From Asaia bogorensis (GTDB lineage: Bacteria; Pseudomonadota; Alphaproteobacteria; Reyranellales; Reyranellaceae), in assembly GCA_945905835.1 (NCBI GenBank), contig CAMDQJ010000028.1, positions 1 to 39,266 of the forward strand: a DNA stretch of 39,266 bases, in the 5' to 3' direction. Both the position numbers and the translations under genes were made by a program. How positions within the stretch are numbered: position 1 is the stretch's first letter; each line of letters starts with the position of its first letter. The notes below the pieces were generated by a model, which saw only the letters and a list, made by a program, of their open reading frames with translations, was not told the DNA's origin and did no database searches. Of the stretch, positions 24,833 through 32,604 are shown in pieces.

Positions 24833-25687
24833 TTACAGGTTGGAGAGTCGAAATACGACCTCGCCGGCCAGCGTGGCGCCGGCGACGAGTCGGGTGGCGC
24901 CGAGCGCGCCAGGCATGTGGCTCACCGGCTCGACACAGAAAAAAGGCCGGCCCGGCGGAATATAGATGATGAGATCGCGGAACGGTTCGGTCGCCGTCAT
25001 TTCCAGGCGCAGCCCGGCGCGCGGCCAGGCGATCGTGGCCTTGCCATCCCAGCCCTCGAAGCCGCTGTCGACCACGACATCGTCGACCGGGCGTGCGGCC
25101 GAGAAATCCCAGCGGTGCGGTACGGCGATACGCTCGACCGGCAGTACCTCGGCATCGGTGAGCCAAGCGTACTGCGTGCGGCAGGCAAGCTCGGCATCGC
25201 CCTCGCGCGTGAAGAACGGATGCAACCCCATCCCGGCCGGCACGGCATGGTTTTCGAGGTTCTCGACGCTCATGCGGACCGTGAGCGCATCGTCCTCGAG
25301 ACGAAAGGTCTGGCGGGCGCGGTAGCGGAACGGCCAGCCTTCCTTGCCGTCGTGCGCACACAGGAGATCGGCCGAATGGCCGTCGCTCGCCAGCACGGTC
25401 CATGGCTTGGCCCAGCCGTCGCCATGCATGGGATGGCGCACGCCGGGCCAGTTGGGTTTCAGCTGGATCTGGGTGCCGTCGAAGACCAGCCGGCCATGGG
25501 CGATGCGGCCGGAGAACGGCACCAGCGGATAGCACGCGGTGTCGTTGCCGCGGCCGGAGGCGAGGGCTTCCGGCGTCGCGGGACGCATCAAGTCGAACGA
25601 ACCAGCGGTGAAGCGGGCGATCGAGCCACCGGCCTGCGGAGCAAGATCGAGGCCAAGCCGGCCAGTGCGCAACGACAACAACTTCAT
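24833..25687 (-). CDS. Aldose 1-epimerase (GalM-like)
   Basis: This 284-aa mutarotase-fold protein interconverts sugar anomers. Visible features are NDTACYPLVPFSGRIAHGRL (Arg in the substrate site), the His in HPMHGDGW, GLHPFF, and the catalytic-Glu region FFCVEPVSHMPGA. It begins the four-gene minus-strand operon with the SDR and two membrane proteins. Its start codon overlaps, head to head, the first ATG of the sugar permease remnant at 25686. Confidence 0.88.
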   Translation of the reverse strand: MKLLSLRTGRLGLDLAPQAGGSIARFTAGSFDLMRPATPEALASGRGNDTACYPLVPFSGRIAHGRLVFDGTQIQLKPNWPGVRHPMHGDGWAKPWTVLASDGHSADLLCAHDGKEGWPFRYRARQTFRLEDDALTVRMSVENLENHAVPAGMGLHPFFTREGDAELACRTQYAWLTDAEVLPVERIAVPHRWDFSAARPVDDVVVDSGFEGWDGKATIAWPRAGLRLEMTATEPFRDLIIYIPPGRPFFCVEPVSHMPGALGATRLVAGATLAGEVVFRLSNL

Positions 25688-26477
25688 GGATTCGGTTTTT
25701 TCGGCATACCGGCCCTATGATACGCGCCGCCTGCTGCCGCTGGAAGTCACGCTCGACAACTTCACCGTCATCCTGACCAAGGGCCAGCAACGGGGCCGCA
25801 TCTTCGAGCAGGCGACGTACCTGCCGGACAATATCAAGAGCTTCTACGTCGCGTTCCTCAACTCCGCGATCGTGGCGAGCTCGGTCACCTTCCTGACGCT
25901 GCTGTTCGGATCGCTCTCGGCCTATACCATCGCCCGCCAGCGCTACCGATGGACGCTGTTCCTGCTGCAGGCCAACATCGTGGCGCGCTTCGTGCCGGTG
26001 ATCGTGCTGATGATCCCGCTCTACGTCGTCATGCGTTCGTTCGGCCAGCTCAATTCGCTCTCCGGCGTCATCATCGCGGAAACCGGCTTCCTGTTGCCCT
26101 ACGCCATCCTGATCCTGGCGCCCTATTTCGACAGCATCCCGACCGAACTCGAGGAGGCCGCGCGCATCGACGGCTGCACGCGGTTCACCGCCTTCGTGCG
26201 CATCGTGCTGCCGCTCGCGACGCCGGCACTGGCGGCCTGCGGCGTCATCATGTTCATCATCTCCTGGCACGAACTGCTGATCCCGCTGATCCTGAATGCG
26301 CGGCCCGATTTCATGACGCTGCCGGTGGTGATCGCCAGCCTGGTCGGCGACGTCTTCGTCTTCTTCAACCTGATGATGGCGATCTGCCTCTTGGCGCTGG
26401 CGCCCACCGTGGTCCTGGTGGCGCTGCTGCAGAAATACATCGTCGAGGGCCTGTCGGCCGGCGCCGTAAAAGGCTGA
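25686..26477 (+). pseudogene. Sugar ABC transporter permease (MalG type), 5'-truncated
   Basis: This 263-codon frame carries about five membrane helices and the MalG-type cytoplasmic EAA loop (EEAARIDGCTRFTAFVRIVLPL) that contacts the ATPase. The first helix and the usual TSFK lead-in before LENF-type sequence are absent: the frame opens with a short polar stretch, then LPLEVTLDNFTVIL. The gene therefore looks cut at the galM junction. No partner permease, sugar-binding protein or ATPase is close by. Functional assembly seems unlikely, though a rescued shorter protein cannot be excluded. Confidence 0.68.
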
Positions 26478-26569
26478 TCCGGACCGCTCCGCGACACGCC
26501 GCCATGGCCTGCCGAAGGTCGGCCGGACTATGATCCGGCACTATTCAACAAGACGAAGGGAACGCTGAT

Positions 26570-27355
26570 ATGTCGGTGAACATGCTCAAGAGGCGCCTCG
26601 ATGCGGGCAAAGCCTGCGTCAACGCCTGGCTCGCCATCCCCAGCGGCTTCTCGGCCGAGGTCATGGCGCAGTGCGGCTGGGACAGCGTCACCGTCGACAT
26701 GCAGCACGGCGTGCAGGACTACCACTCGATGATCGCCTGCTTCCAGGCGATGGACAAACATCCAATCACGCCGCTGGTGCGCGTGCCGTGGAACGAGCCC
26801 GGCATCGTCGGCAAGGTTCTCGACGGCGGCGCCTGGGGTGTCATCTGCCCGATGGTGAACAACGTCGCCGAAGCCAAGGCGCTGGTCTCCTACAGTCTCT
26901 ATCCGCCGAAGGGCAAACGCTCCAACGGCCCGATCCGCGCCGGCGCCTATGGCGAAGCGACGCCCTACCAGGCGACGGCCAACGACGAAGTGCTGATCAT
27001 CCCGATGATCGAGACGCAGGAAGCGATCGACAATATCGACGCCATCCTCGACGTGCCGGGCATCAGCGGCATCTATGTCGGCCCGTCCGATCTCGGCCTG
27101 TCGCTCGGCCTCGTGCCCAAGCTCGACCGCGACGAGCCGCAGATCCTCAAGATCTACGAAAAGCTTGTGGCCGCCTGTACCAAGCGCAAGCAGTTCGCCG
27201 GCATCCATAATGGCACGGCCAGCTACGCCGCCCGCGCCATCGGCATGGGCTTCCGGCTCATCACCATCGCCAATGACTCCGGGCTTATGGCCATGGCCGC
27301 CCGCGGCGCCGTCAACCAGTGCCGCAAGGAAGCCGGCGCAGTGGCGGACAAATAG
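26570..27355 (+). CDS. HpcH/HpaI-type aldolase
   Basis: This 261-aa metal-dependent class II aldolase splits or forms 4-hydroxy-2-oxo acids. Key residues are catalytic His46 (MQHG), Arg71 (VRVPW) binding the 2-oxo acid, metal Glu148 (IETQEA) and Asp174 (GPSDLG). An AAGGGA ribosome-binding site precedes the ATG. It leads a plus-strand run with formamidase and a deaminase-like gene 50 bp further on. The true substrate might be a 2-keto-3-deoxy sugar acid or an aromatic-degradation intermediate. Confidence 0.9.
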   Translation: MSVNMLKRRLDAGKACVNAWLAIPSGFSAEVMAQCGWDSVTVDMQHGVQDYHSMIACFQAMDKHPITPLVRVPWNEPGIVGKVLDGGAWGVICPMVNNVAEAKALVSYSLYPPKGKRSNGPIRAGAYGEATPYQATANDEVLIIPMIETQEAIDNIDAILDVPGISGIYVGPSDLGLSLGLVPKLDRDEPQILKIYEKLVAACTKRKQFAGIHNGTASYAARAIGMGFRLITIANDSGLMAMAARGAVNQCRKEAGAVADK

Positions 27356-27372
27356 CTGGCACGCCCTTTGCG

Positions 27373-27400
27373 TCCTCCGCCGCAAATAAACGGCGGAGGA
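27373..27400 (+). promoter_or_regulatory. Perfect hairpin masking the Shine-Dalgarno of the formamidase gene
   Basis: TCCTCCGCCG (27373-27382) and CGGCGGAGGA (27391-27400) form a perfect 10-bp stem closed by an 8-nt CAAATAAA loop. The 3' arm contains GGAGGA, the only good ribosome-binding site for the ATG at 27406, and the 5' arm is its exact anti-Shine-Dalgarno. No U-tract follows, so it is not a normal terminator. A translational switch is the simplest reading. Confidence 0.6.
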
Positions 27401-27405
27401 TGCGA

Positions 27406-28426
27406 ATGAGCGGTCTAGGCGGTCTCAACAAGGCGCCCGATGGCGTGGTCATCGGGCTGGTGCAGATCCAGAATCCCGTGGTCGTGACGCCGGAAGACCT
27501 GGCGAAGCAAACCGACCGGATCTGCGTGCTGGTGGCCAAGGCCCGGCGCAATCTCGCGACCATGGGATTCTGGTCGTGTTTCCTGAATACGCCCTGCATG
27601 GGCTGTCGATGGACATCAATCCGGCGATCATGTGCCGGCTCGACGGGCCCGAGGTCGCGAAGTTCAAGGCCGCCTGCGTCGCCAACGATATCTGGGGCTG
27701 CTTCTCCATCATGGAGTTCAATCCGCACGGCAATCCGTTCAACTCGGGCCTCATCATCGACAACAAAGGCGAGCTCAAGCTCTATTACCGCAAGATGCAT
27801 CCCTGGGTGCCGGTCGAGCCGTGGGAACCGGGCGATATCGGCATTCCCGTCTGCGACGGACCCAACGGCAGCAAGATCGCGCTGATCATCTGCCACGACG
27901 GCATGTTCCCCGAGATGGCGCGGGAATGCGCCTACAAGGGCGCCTACATCATGCTGCGCACGGCGGGCTATACCGCGCCGATCCGCCAGAGCTGGCACTT
28001 CACCAACCAGTCCAACGCCTTCTGCAATCTGATGTATACGGCGAGCGTCTGCCTCTCGCCGGCTCCGATGGCTCGTTCAATTCGATGGGCGAAGGCATGA
28101 TCGTGAACTACGACGGCACGCCGCTGGTCACCGGCAACGGCATTCCCGACGAGATCATCACCGCCGAGGTTCGGCCGCTCCAATGCGACGAGGCGCGCAT
28201 CCATTGGGGTGTCGAGAACAACATCTATCAGTTCGGCCATCGCGGTTACGTCGCGGTGAAGAGCGGTGCGCAAGATTGTCCTTACACCTACATGCAGGAC
28301 CTCGTGGCCGGCAAATACACGCTGTCGCGGGAGAAAGACGTGAAGGTGACCGACGGCACGAGTTGCGGGTTCGCAGCGCCGACGCGTACATTCAAGGCCG
28401 TGCCAGGGAAACTCGCGGCGGAGTAA
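27406..28426 (+). pseudogene. amiF: Formamidase (AmiF-like), two frameshifts
   Basis: Read across two frame changes, this is a complete AmiF/aliphatic-amidase nitrilase-fold enzyme of about 340 aa that would hydrolyse formamide to formate and ammonia. The catalytic triad is visible: Glu in FPEYALHG (GAA 27585-27587), Lys in YYRKMHPW (27791-27793) and Cys in [10 protein letters not shown] (27891-27893). The first frame change lies at 27565-27572, where one base seems lost after ATMGF. The second is at 28053-28057, where CTCTC seems to carry a two-base duplication before AGSDGSF. All downstream family sequence, including TDGTSCGF, remains readable. Either the gene is recently broken or these are sequence errors. 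Confidence 0.85.
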
Positions 28427-29602
28427 ATGATCAGGAATGCTCTGCTGCCCGACGGCACGAAGCGCCACATCGACATCAAGGATGGGCGGATCGCCGCCCT
28501 CCTGCCCGCGACGCCGGGGGCCATTCCCGACCACGATCTCGATCTTGGCGGCGCTCTGCTGCTGCCGCCATTGATCGACGGCCATATCCATCTCGACAAG
28601 ACCCTGCTCGGCCTGTCGTGGGTGCCGAACCGGGCCGGCGACACGGTGGCCTCTCGCATCGAAGCGGAGCGACGTGTTCGTGCGCAGCGAAACGTGCCGG
28701 AGGAAGAAACCGGCGCCAACCTGGTGCGCCAGGTGCTGGCCAGCGGCACGCTGCACATGCGCTGCCATGTCGATATCGACAACCAGCTCGGCCTGAAAAA
28801 CCTGCACGCCGTCCTGAAAGTGCGCGAGCGCTTCCGCGATCTCGTCAGCATCCAGATCGTCGCCTTCCCGCAAAGCGGCATCCTGCGCTCGCCCGGCACC
28901 GCCGATTTCCTGGACGCTGCCATCGGCGAGGGCGCCGACCTTTTGGGTGGCCTCGATCCCGTCGGCATCGACGGCGACCTCGACGGCCATCTCGACCCAC
29001 TCTTTGCCATCGCCCGAAAGCGCGATGTCGGCATCGACATCCACCTGCACGACGGCGGCGAGGGCGGCATCGCCCAGCAAGTCGCCATTGCCGAGCGCAC
29101 AGCCGCCGGCGGCCTCAAGGGCCGCGTTGCGATCAGCCATGCCTTTGCCCTGGGATCGGTGCCAACTGAAATGGCGGCGCGCACCGCCGATATCCTGGCC
29201 AACGCCGGTGTCGCCATCATGAGCCACGGCCCGGGCGCCGCCCCGATGCCGCCGATCAAGCTCCTGCGCGAGCACGGCGTCGAGGTGTTCGGCGGCTCGG
29301 ACAATATCCGCGACGCCTGGTCGCCCTTCGGCAACGGCGACATGCTCGAGCGCGCCATGCTGATCGGCTATCGCGCCAACTTCCGCCATGACGACGAACT
29401 CGCCATCGCCTTCGACATGGTGACGGCAGCGGCGGCGCGCGTGCTGGGTATCGCGCCCTACGGCGTCGCGGTCGGGGCGCCGGCCGATTTTGTCGTGGTC
29501 GAGGCGGGATCGGTTGCTGAAGCCGTCGCCACGCGACCGCGCCGCCAGCTGGTCATCAAGGCCGGGCGCGTCATCGCCCGCGACGGCGTGCTCGTCGCCT
29601 AG
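28427..29602 (+). CDS. Cytosine-deaminase-like amidohydrolase
   Basis: This 391-aa metal-dependent hydrolase is of the CodA/atrazine-type amidohydrolase superfamily. Motifs in order are DGHIHLDKT (metal HxH), CHVDID, IHLHDGGEGG, ISHAFALG and GSDNIRDAWSPFG, which closely mirrors the cytosine deaminase active site (late Asp and flexible loop). The ATG follows the formamidase TAA directly, so it is co-translated or coupled. It could deaminate or hydrolyse a pyrimidine-like or amide ring compound; together with formamidase it suggests stepwise nitrogen release from a heterocycle. Confidence 0.85.
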   Translation: MIRNALLPDGTKRHIDIKDGRIAALLPATPGAIPDHDLDLGGALLLPPLIDGHIHLDKTLLGLSWVPNRAGDTVASRIEAERRVRAQRNVPEEETGANLVRQVLASGTLHMRCHVDIDNQLGLKNLHAVLKVRERFRDLVSIQIVAFPQSGILRSPGTADFLDAAIGEGADLLGGLDPVGIDGDLDGHLDPLFAIARKRDVGIDIHLHDGGEGGIAQQVAIAERTAAGGLKGRVAISHAFALGSVPTEMAARTADILANAGVAIMSHGPGAAPMPPIKLLREHGVEVFGGSDNIRDAWSPFGNGDMLERAMLIGYRANFRHDDELAIAFDMVTAAAARVLGIAPYGVAVGAPADFVVVEAGSVAEAVATRPRRQLVIKAGRVIARDGVLVA

Positions 29603-29606
29603 GCGC

Positions 29607-29906
29607 CTATTTGGTGACGGTCAGGGAACCAAAGGTCCCGGTCGGCGGCGGCAGCACGGCTTCGTCCGTCGTCGACGTCGCCGGCGCGATAATGTCGTTG
29701 CTGGGTCCTGCGGTCGCCCCGGCCCCGACATTCGACCCGACATTGCTGCCGCTGCTGGAGGGACTGCCGCCAGGCGCGCCGGAGCCGGTAGCGTTGCCAC
29801 CGAAGCCCGGCACGCGGGTTTCGGGAATGGGTGACTCGGCGTAGGCGACCACAGTCATGAGCGCTATGGCGCTGGTCAGAAGGACGGCGCGTATTGACCT
29901 GGCCAT
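29607..29906 (-). CDS. Small secreted Gly/Ser/Asn-rich protein
   Basis: This 99-aa protein starts with a clear signal peptide (MARSIRAV, then a hydrophobic core, cleavage probably after AYA). The mature part is low-complexity, rich in Gly, Ser, Asn, Pro and Thr, and ends SLTVTK. ATG 29906 is supported by AGGAGG with 7-nt spacing. No family is recognised; a periplasmic or extracellular role is likely. It is convergent with the deaminase-like gene, 4 bp away. Confidence 0.65.
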   Translation of the reverse strand: MARSIRAVLLTSAIALMTVVAYAESPIPETRVPGFGGNATGSGAPGGSPSSSGSNVGSNVGAGATAGPSNDIIAPATSTTDEAVLPPPTGTFGSLTVTK

Positions 29907-29938
29907 GGAATGGCCTCCTGTTGTCGATACGATAAGAG

Positions 29939-29952
29939 CGCCTGGCAAGGCG
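29939..29952 (-). terminator. Weak hairpin after the ABC importer operon
   Basis: CGCCT and AGGCG form a 5-bp stem with a 4-nt loop just past the permease stop on the minus strand, followed by CTCTTAT. The U-rich tail is poor, so intrinsic termination is only a possibility. Confidence 0.25.
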
Positions 29953-29965
29953 AAAGGTTCCGCTG

Positions 29966-30742
29966 CTAGCCGACGATTTCGCCCCTGAAGGCCCAGCGGG
30001 TCATGCGCTTCTCGACCAGGGCACAGACGGCGTACATCAGCACGCCCATGATGGCGATGGCGAACAGGCCGGCGAAGGTAGTCGGCGCATCGTTGCGCGC
30101 ACCGGCCGACAGCATGAGGAAGCCGATGCCGTTGTTGCCGCCCACCGTCTCGGAGATCACCGAGCCGATGAAGGCGAGCGTGATCGCAACCTTGAGGCTC
30201 GCGAACAGGTAGGGCATCGCGCGGGGAATGCCGACCTTGGTCAGGATTTCAAACCGCGTCGCACCGAGGCTGCGCAGCACGTCGCGCATCTCCGGTTCGA
30301 TGGTGGCGAGCCCGGTCGCCACGTTCACCACGATGGGGAAAAAGCTGATGACGAAGGCGGTAATGACAGCCGGCAGCGATCCCACGCCCACCCAGATCAT
30401 CAGGATCGGCACGATCGCCACCTTCGGGATCGCATTGAAGGCGATCAGCAGCGGATAGAGGCCGGAATAGACGAACGGCGAGGCGCCGATTGCCAATCCG
30501 AGCAGCAAGCCGAAGGCGATGGCGAGCAGGAAGCCGATCGTGGTCGTCCACAAAGTGTCCCAGCAGTAGGACATCAGCACACCAAAGCGCTGAACGAAGA
30601 CGGTGAAGATCTTGCTGGGGCGCGGCAGGATGATCTCCGGCACGTCGAAGGCGACGCAGCAGATTTCCCAGGCGATCAGCAGCGCCGCCAGCACCAGCCA
30701 GGGCATGGCGATACGGAGCGTCTCGCGCTGCAGCGAACTCAC
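29966..30742 (-). CDS. ABC transporter permease (NitT/TauT/SsuC type)
   Basis: This 258-aa inner-membrane permease has about six helices and the EAA-type loop DVLRSLGATRFEILTKVGIPRAMPYL that docks the ATPase. The start is a GTG overlapping the ATPase TGA in GTGA (30739-30742), so the two are translationally coupled; the longer upstream frame is antisense-like sequence inside the ATPase gene. It is the third gene of the importer operon (binding protein, ATPase, permease). Confidence 0.9.
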   Translation of the reverse strand: MSSLQRETLRIAMPWLVLAALLIAWEICCVAFDVPEIILPRPSKIFTVFVQRFGVLMSYCWDTLWTTTIGFLLAIAFGLLLGLAIGASPFVYSGLYPLLIAFNAIPKVAIVPILMIWVGVGSLPAVITAFVISFFPIVVNVATGLATIEPEMRDVLRSLGATRFEILTKVGIPRAMPYLFASLKVAITLAFIGSVISETVGGNNGIGFLMLSAGARNDAPTTFAGLFAIAIMGVLMYAVCALVEKRMTRWAFRGEIVG

Positions 30743-31521
30743 GCGTGCTCCTGCTGGATGCGGTCGCGCAGCTCGTGGACAATCTCGACGAAATGCGGCT
30801 CGAAGGTAGTGGCCAGCGTCCGCGGCCGGGGAACGTCGATCTTCTTGCTCATGACGATGCGGCCCGGCCGGCGGCTCATGACGTAGACCGTATCGGCGAG
30901 GAACACGGCCTCGCGCAGATCGTGTGTTACCAGAACGCCCGTGAAGCGCTTCTCCAGCCACAGCGCCTGCATGACGCCCCACAGTTCCTCACGCGTGAAG
31001 GCGTCGAGGGCGCCAAACGGCTCGTCGAGCATCAGCAGCTCGGGCTCGTGGATCAGGGCGCGGCAGAGATTGGAACGCTGCTGCATGCCGCCCGAGAGCT
31101 GCCACGGAAACTTCTGGGCGAAGTCGGCGAGACCGACGGTGCGCAGGAGCTTCATCGCCCGCTCCTCGAACTCGGTGCGGTCCTTGCGGAAGCGGCGCTT
31201 GTGCGGCTCGACCACCTCCATGGGCAGCAGGATATTGTTCATCGTGGTGCGCCACGGCATCAGGGTCGGGTTCTGGAACGCCATGCCGACGCCCTTGATC
31301 GGGCCGGTGACCTTCTGCCCCGATACCCGGACCTCGCCGCCGGTGGCGGGCAGCAGGCCGGTGATCAGTTTCATGATCGTCGACTTGCCGCAGCCTGACG
31401 GGCCGACCACGGCGATGAACTCGCCCTTCTCGATGCTGAAGGTAGCGTCGGCCAGGGCAAGGGTCGTGTCGGTGCCCAGCCGGTAGGTGAGGCTGACCCC
31501 GTTGAGGTCGACGAAGGCCAC
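30739..31521 (-). CDS. ABC transporter ATP-binding protein (NitT/TauT/SsuB type)
   Basis: This 260-aa ATPase has Walker A GPSGCGKST, Q-loop FQNPTLMPW, signature LSGGM, Walker B LLMLDEPFG and switch His in THDLREA. It starts with GTG and overlaps the upstream binding-protein stop by one base (TAGTG). It is the energy-coupling subunit of the importer for sulfonates, nitrate or pyrimidine-like compounds; the exact ligand depends on the binding protein. Confidence 0.93.
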   Translation of the reverse strand: MAFVDLNGVSLTYRLGTDTTLALADATFSIEKGEFIAVVGPSGCGKSTIMKLITGLLPATGGEVRVSGQKVTGPIKGVGMAFQNPTLMPWRTTMNNILLPMEVVEPHKRRFRKDRTEFEERAMKLLRTVGLADFAQKFPWQLSGGMQQRSNLCRALIHEPELLMLDEPFGALDAFTREELWGVMQALWLEKRFTGVLVTHDLREAVFLADTVYVMSRRPGRIVMSKKIDVPRPRTLATTFEPHFVEIVHELRDRIQQEHA

Positions 31522-32540
31522 TACTTGGCGACCATCCGATCGGCCTTGGGCGGCAGGAACGCGTTGGTGAACACCTTGTCCGGCGCCGGCGCCGCCGGCA
31601 GTCCGAAGGCGTCCGAGACGTCCTTGACCGCGCGGGCGAAGCGGACCGGGTCGACGTCGCCCATGCCGTTGGCCTTGACGTACGGCGTCAGTATGTTGGT
31701 CTGCAGCGAGATCTGCAGGCGCTCGGTCTCCAGCGCCTCGTCGATCAGCGGATCGCGCTTCTTGGCGGCGGCGATGCCCGCCTTGTTGTCGGCGATGACG
31801 TCCTTCCAGCCCTTGATCGTGGCGGCGATGAAGCCCTTCACAGCCTTCTCGTTCTTGGCCATCTCGGGCGAGACGACGATGCCGTTGCCGTAGACGTCAA
31901 TGCCGAAGTCGACGTAGCGCATGGCGACGATATCGTCGAACTTCACGCCGCGCGCCTTGAGGTCGAGCATCGACGAGAAATAATGGCCGGAGATGAAGTC
32001 GACGGTGCCCTGCACCAGGCTCTGCTCGCGCAGCTGCGGGGTTAGGTTCACGTGCTCCCACTTGGCGATGCCGTTCTTCTTGGCGAAGGCCGGGAACAGG
32101 CGGAAGGAGGCGTCGAATACCGGCGCGCCGAGCTTCTTGCCGTCGAGGTCCTTCGGCACCTTGATGCCGCTCTTCTTCAGGGCATAGACGCCGAACGGCG
32201 CGAAATCGTAGGCCATGAAGACGCAGAGCACTTCCTTGCCGGGATTTTTGGCATTGTACTCGATGGTCGAGTTCACGTCGGCAAAGCCGATCTGGTAGGC
32301 GCCGGTGGCGACGCGCTGCACTGCGCCGGCCGAGCCCTGGCCGGGGTCCATGGTGACGTCGAGGCCTTCGGCCTTGTAGTAGCCCTTCTCCAGCGCCACG
32401 AGGAACGGCGCGGTTGGCCCCTGGAAGACCCAGTCGAGGGTGAATTTTATCGGTGTCTGGGCCGTTGCCGGCAGCGTACCGAGCGCCAGCGCCACAGCAG
32501 CAGCGCCCATCCGTTTGGCAAATCCAATCATTTTCGACAT
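31521..32540 (-). CDS. Periplasmic binding protein, NMT1/THI5-like (NitT/TauT family)
   Basis: This 339-aa protein has a signal peptide (core AAAVALALG, cleavage after ATA or nearby). The mature sequence starts with KFTLDWVFQGPTAPFL and GYYKAEGLDV, typical of NMT1/SsuA-type periplasmic proteins. Homologues bind sulfonates, nitrate or the thiamine pyrimidine precursor (ThiY), and nothing in the sequence decides between them. ATG at 32540 is used; the ATG at 32531 has a better-spaced GGGGGA and may be the real start. First gene of the importer operon. Confidence 0.88.
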   Translation of the reverse strand: MSKMIGFAKRMGAAAVALALGTLPATAQTPIKFTLDWVFQGPTAPFLVALEKGYYKAEGLDVTMDPGQGSAGAVQRVATGAYQIGFADVNSTIEYNAKNPGKEVLCVFMAYDFAPFGVYALKKSGIKVPKDLDGKKLGAPVFDASFRLFPAFAKKNGIAKWEHVNLTPQLREQSLVQGTVDFISGHYFSSMLDLKARGVKFDDIVAMRYVDFGIDVYGNGIVVSPEMAKNEKAVKGFIAATIKGWKDVIADNKAGIAAAKKRDPLIDEALETERLQISLQTNILTPYVKANGMGDVDPVRFARAVKDVSDAFGLPAAPAPDKVFTNAFLPPKADRMVAK

Positions 32541-32604
32541 CCCCCGCTCGCGTTCCCTGTTGCAGCGACTCTTAGGCGGCGAATCGCGGCCCGCCAAGGG
32601 GATA

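Noticed and set aside
27373-27400. Intrinsic terminator after the HpcH/HpaI aldolase
   Set aside because: The stem is followed by ATGCGAATGAGC with no U-tract, and its 3' arm is the ribosome-binding site of the next gene.
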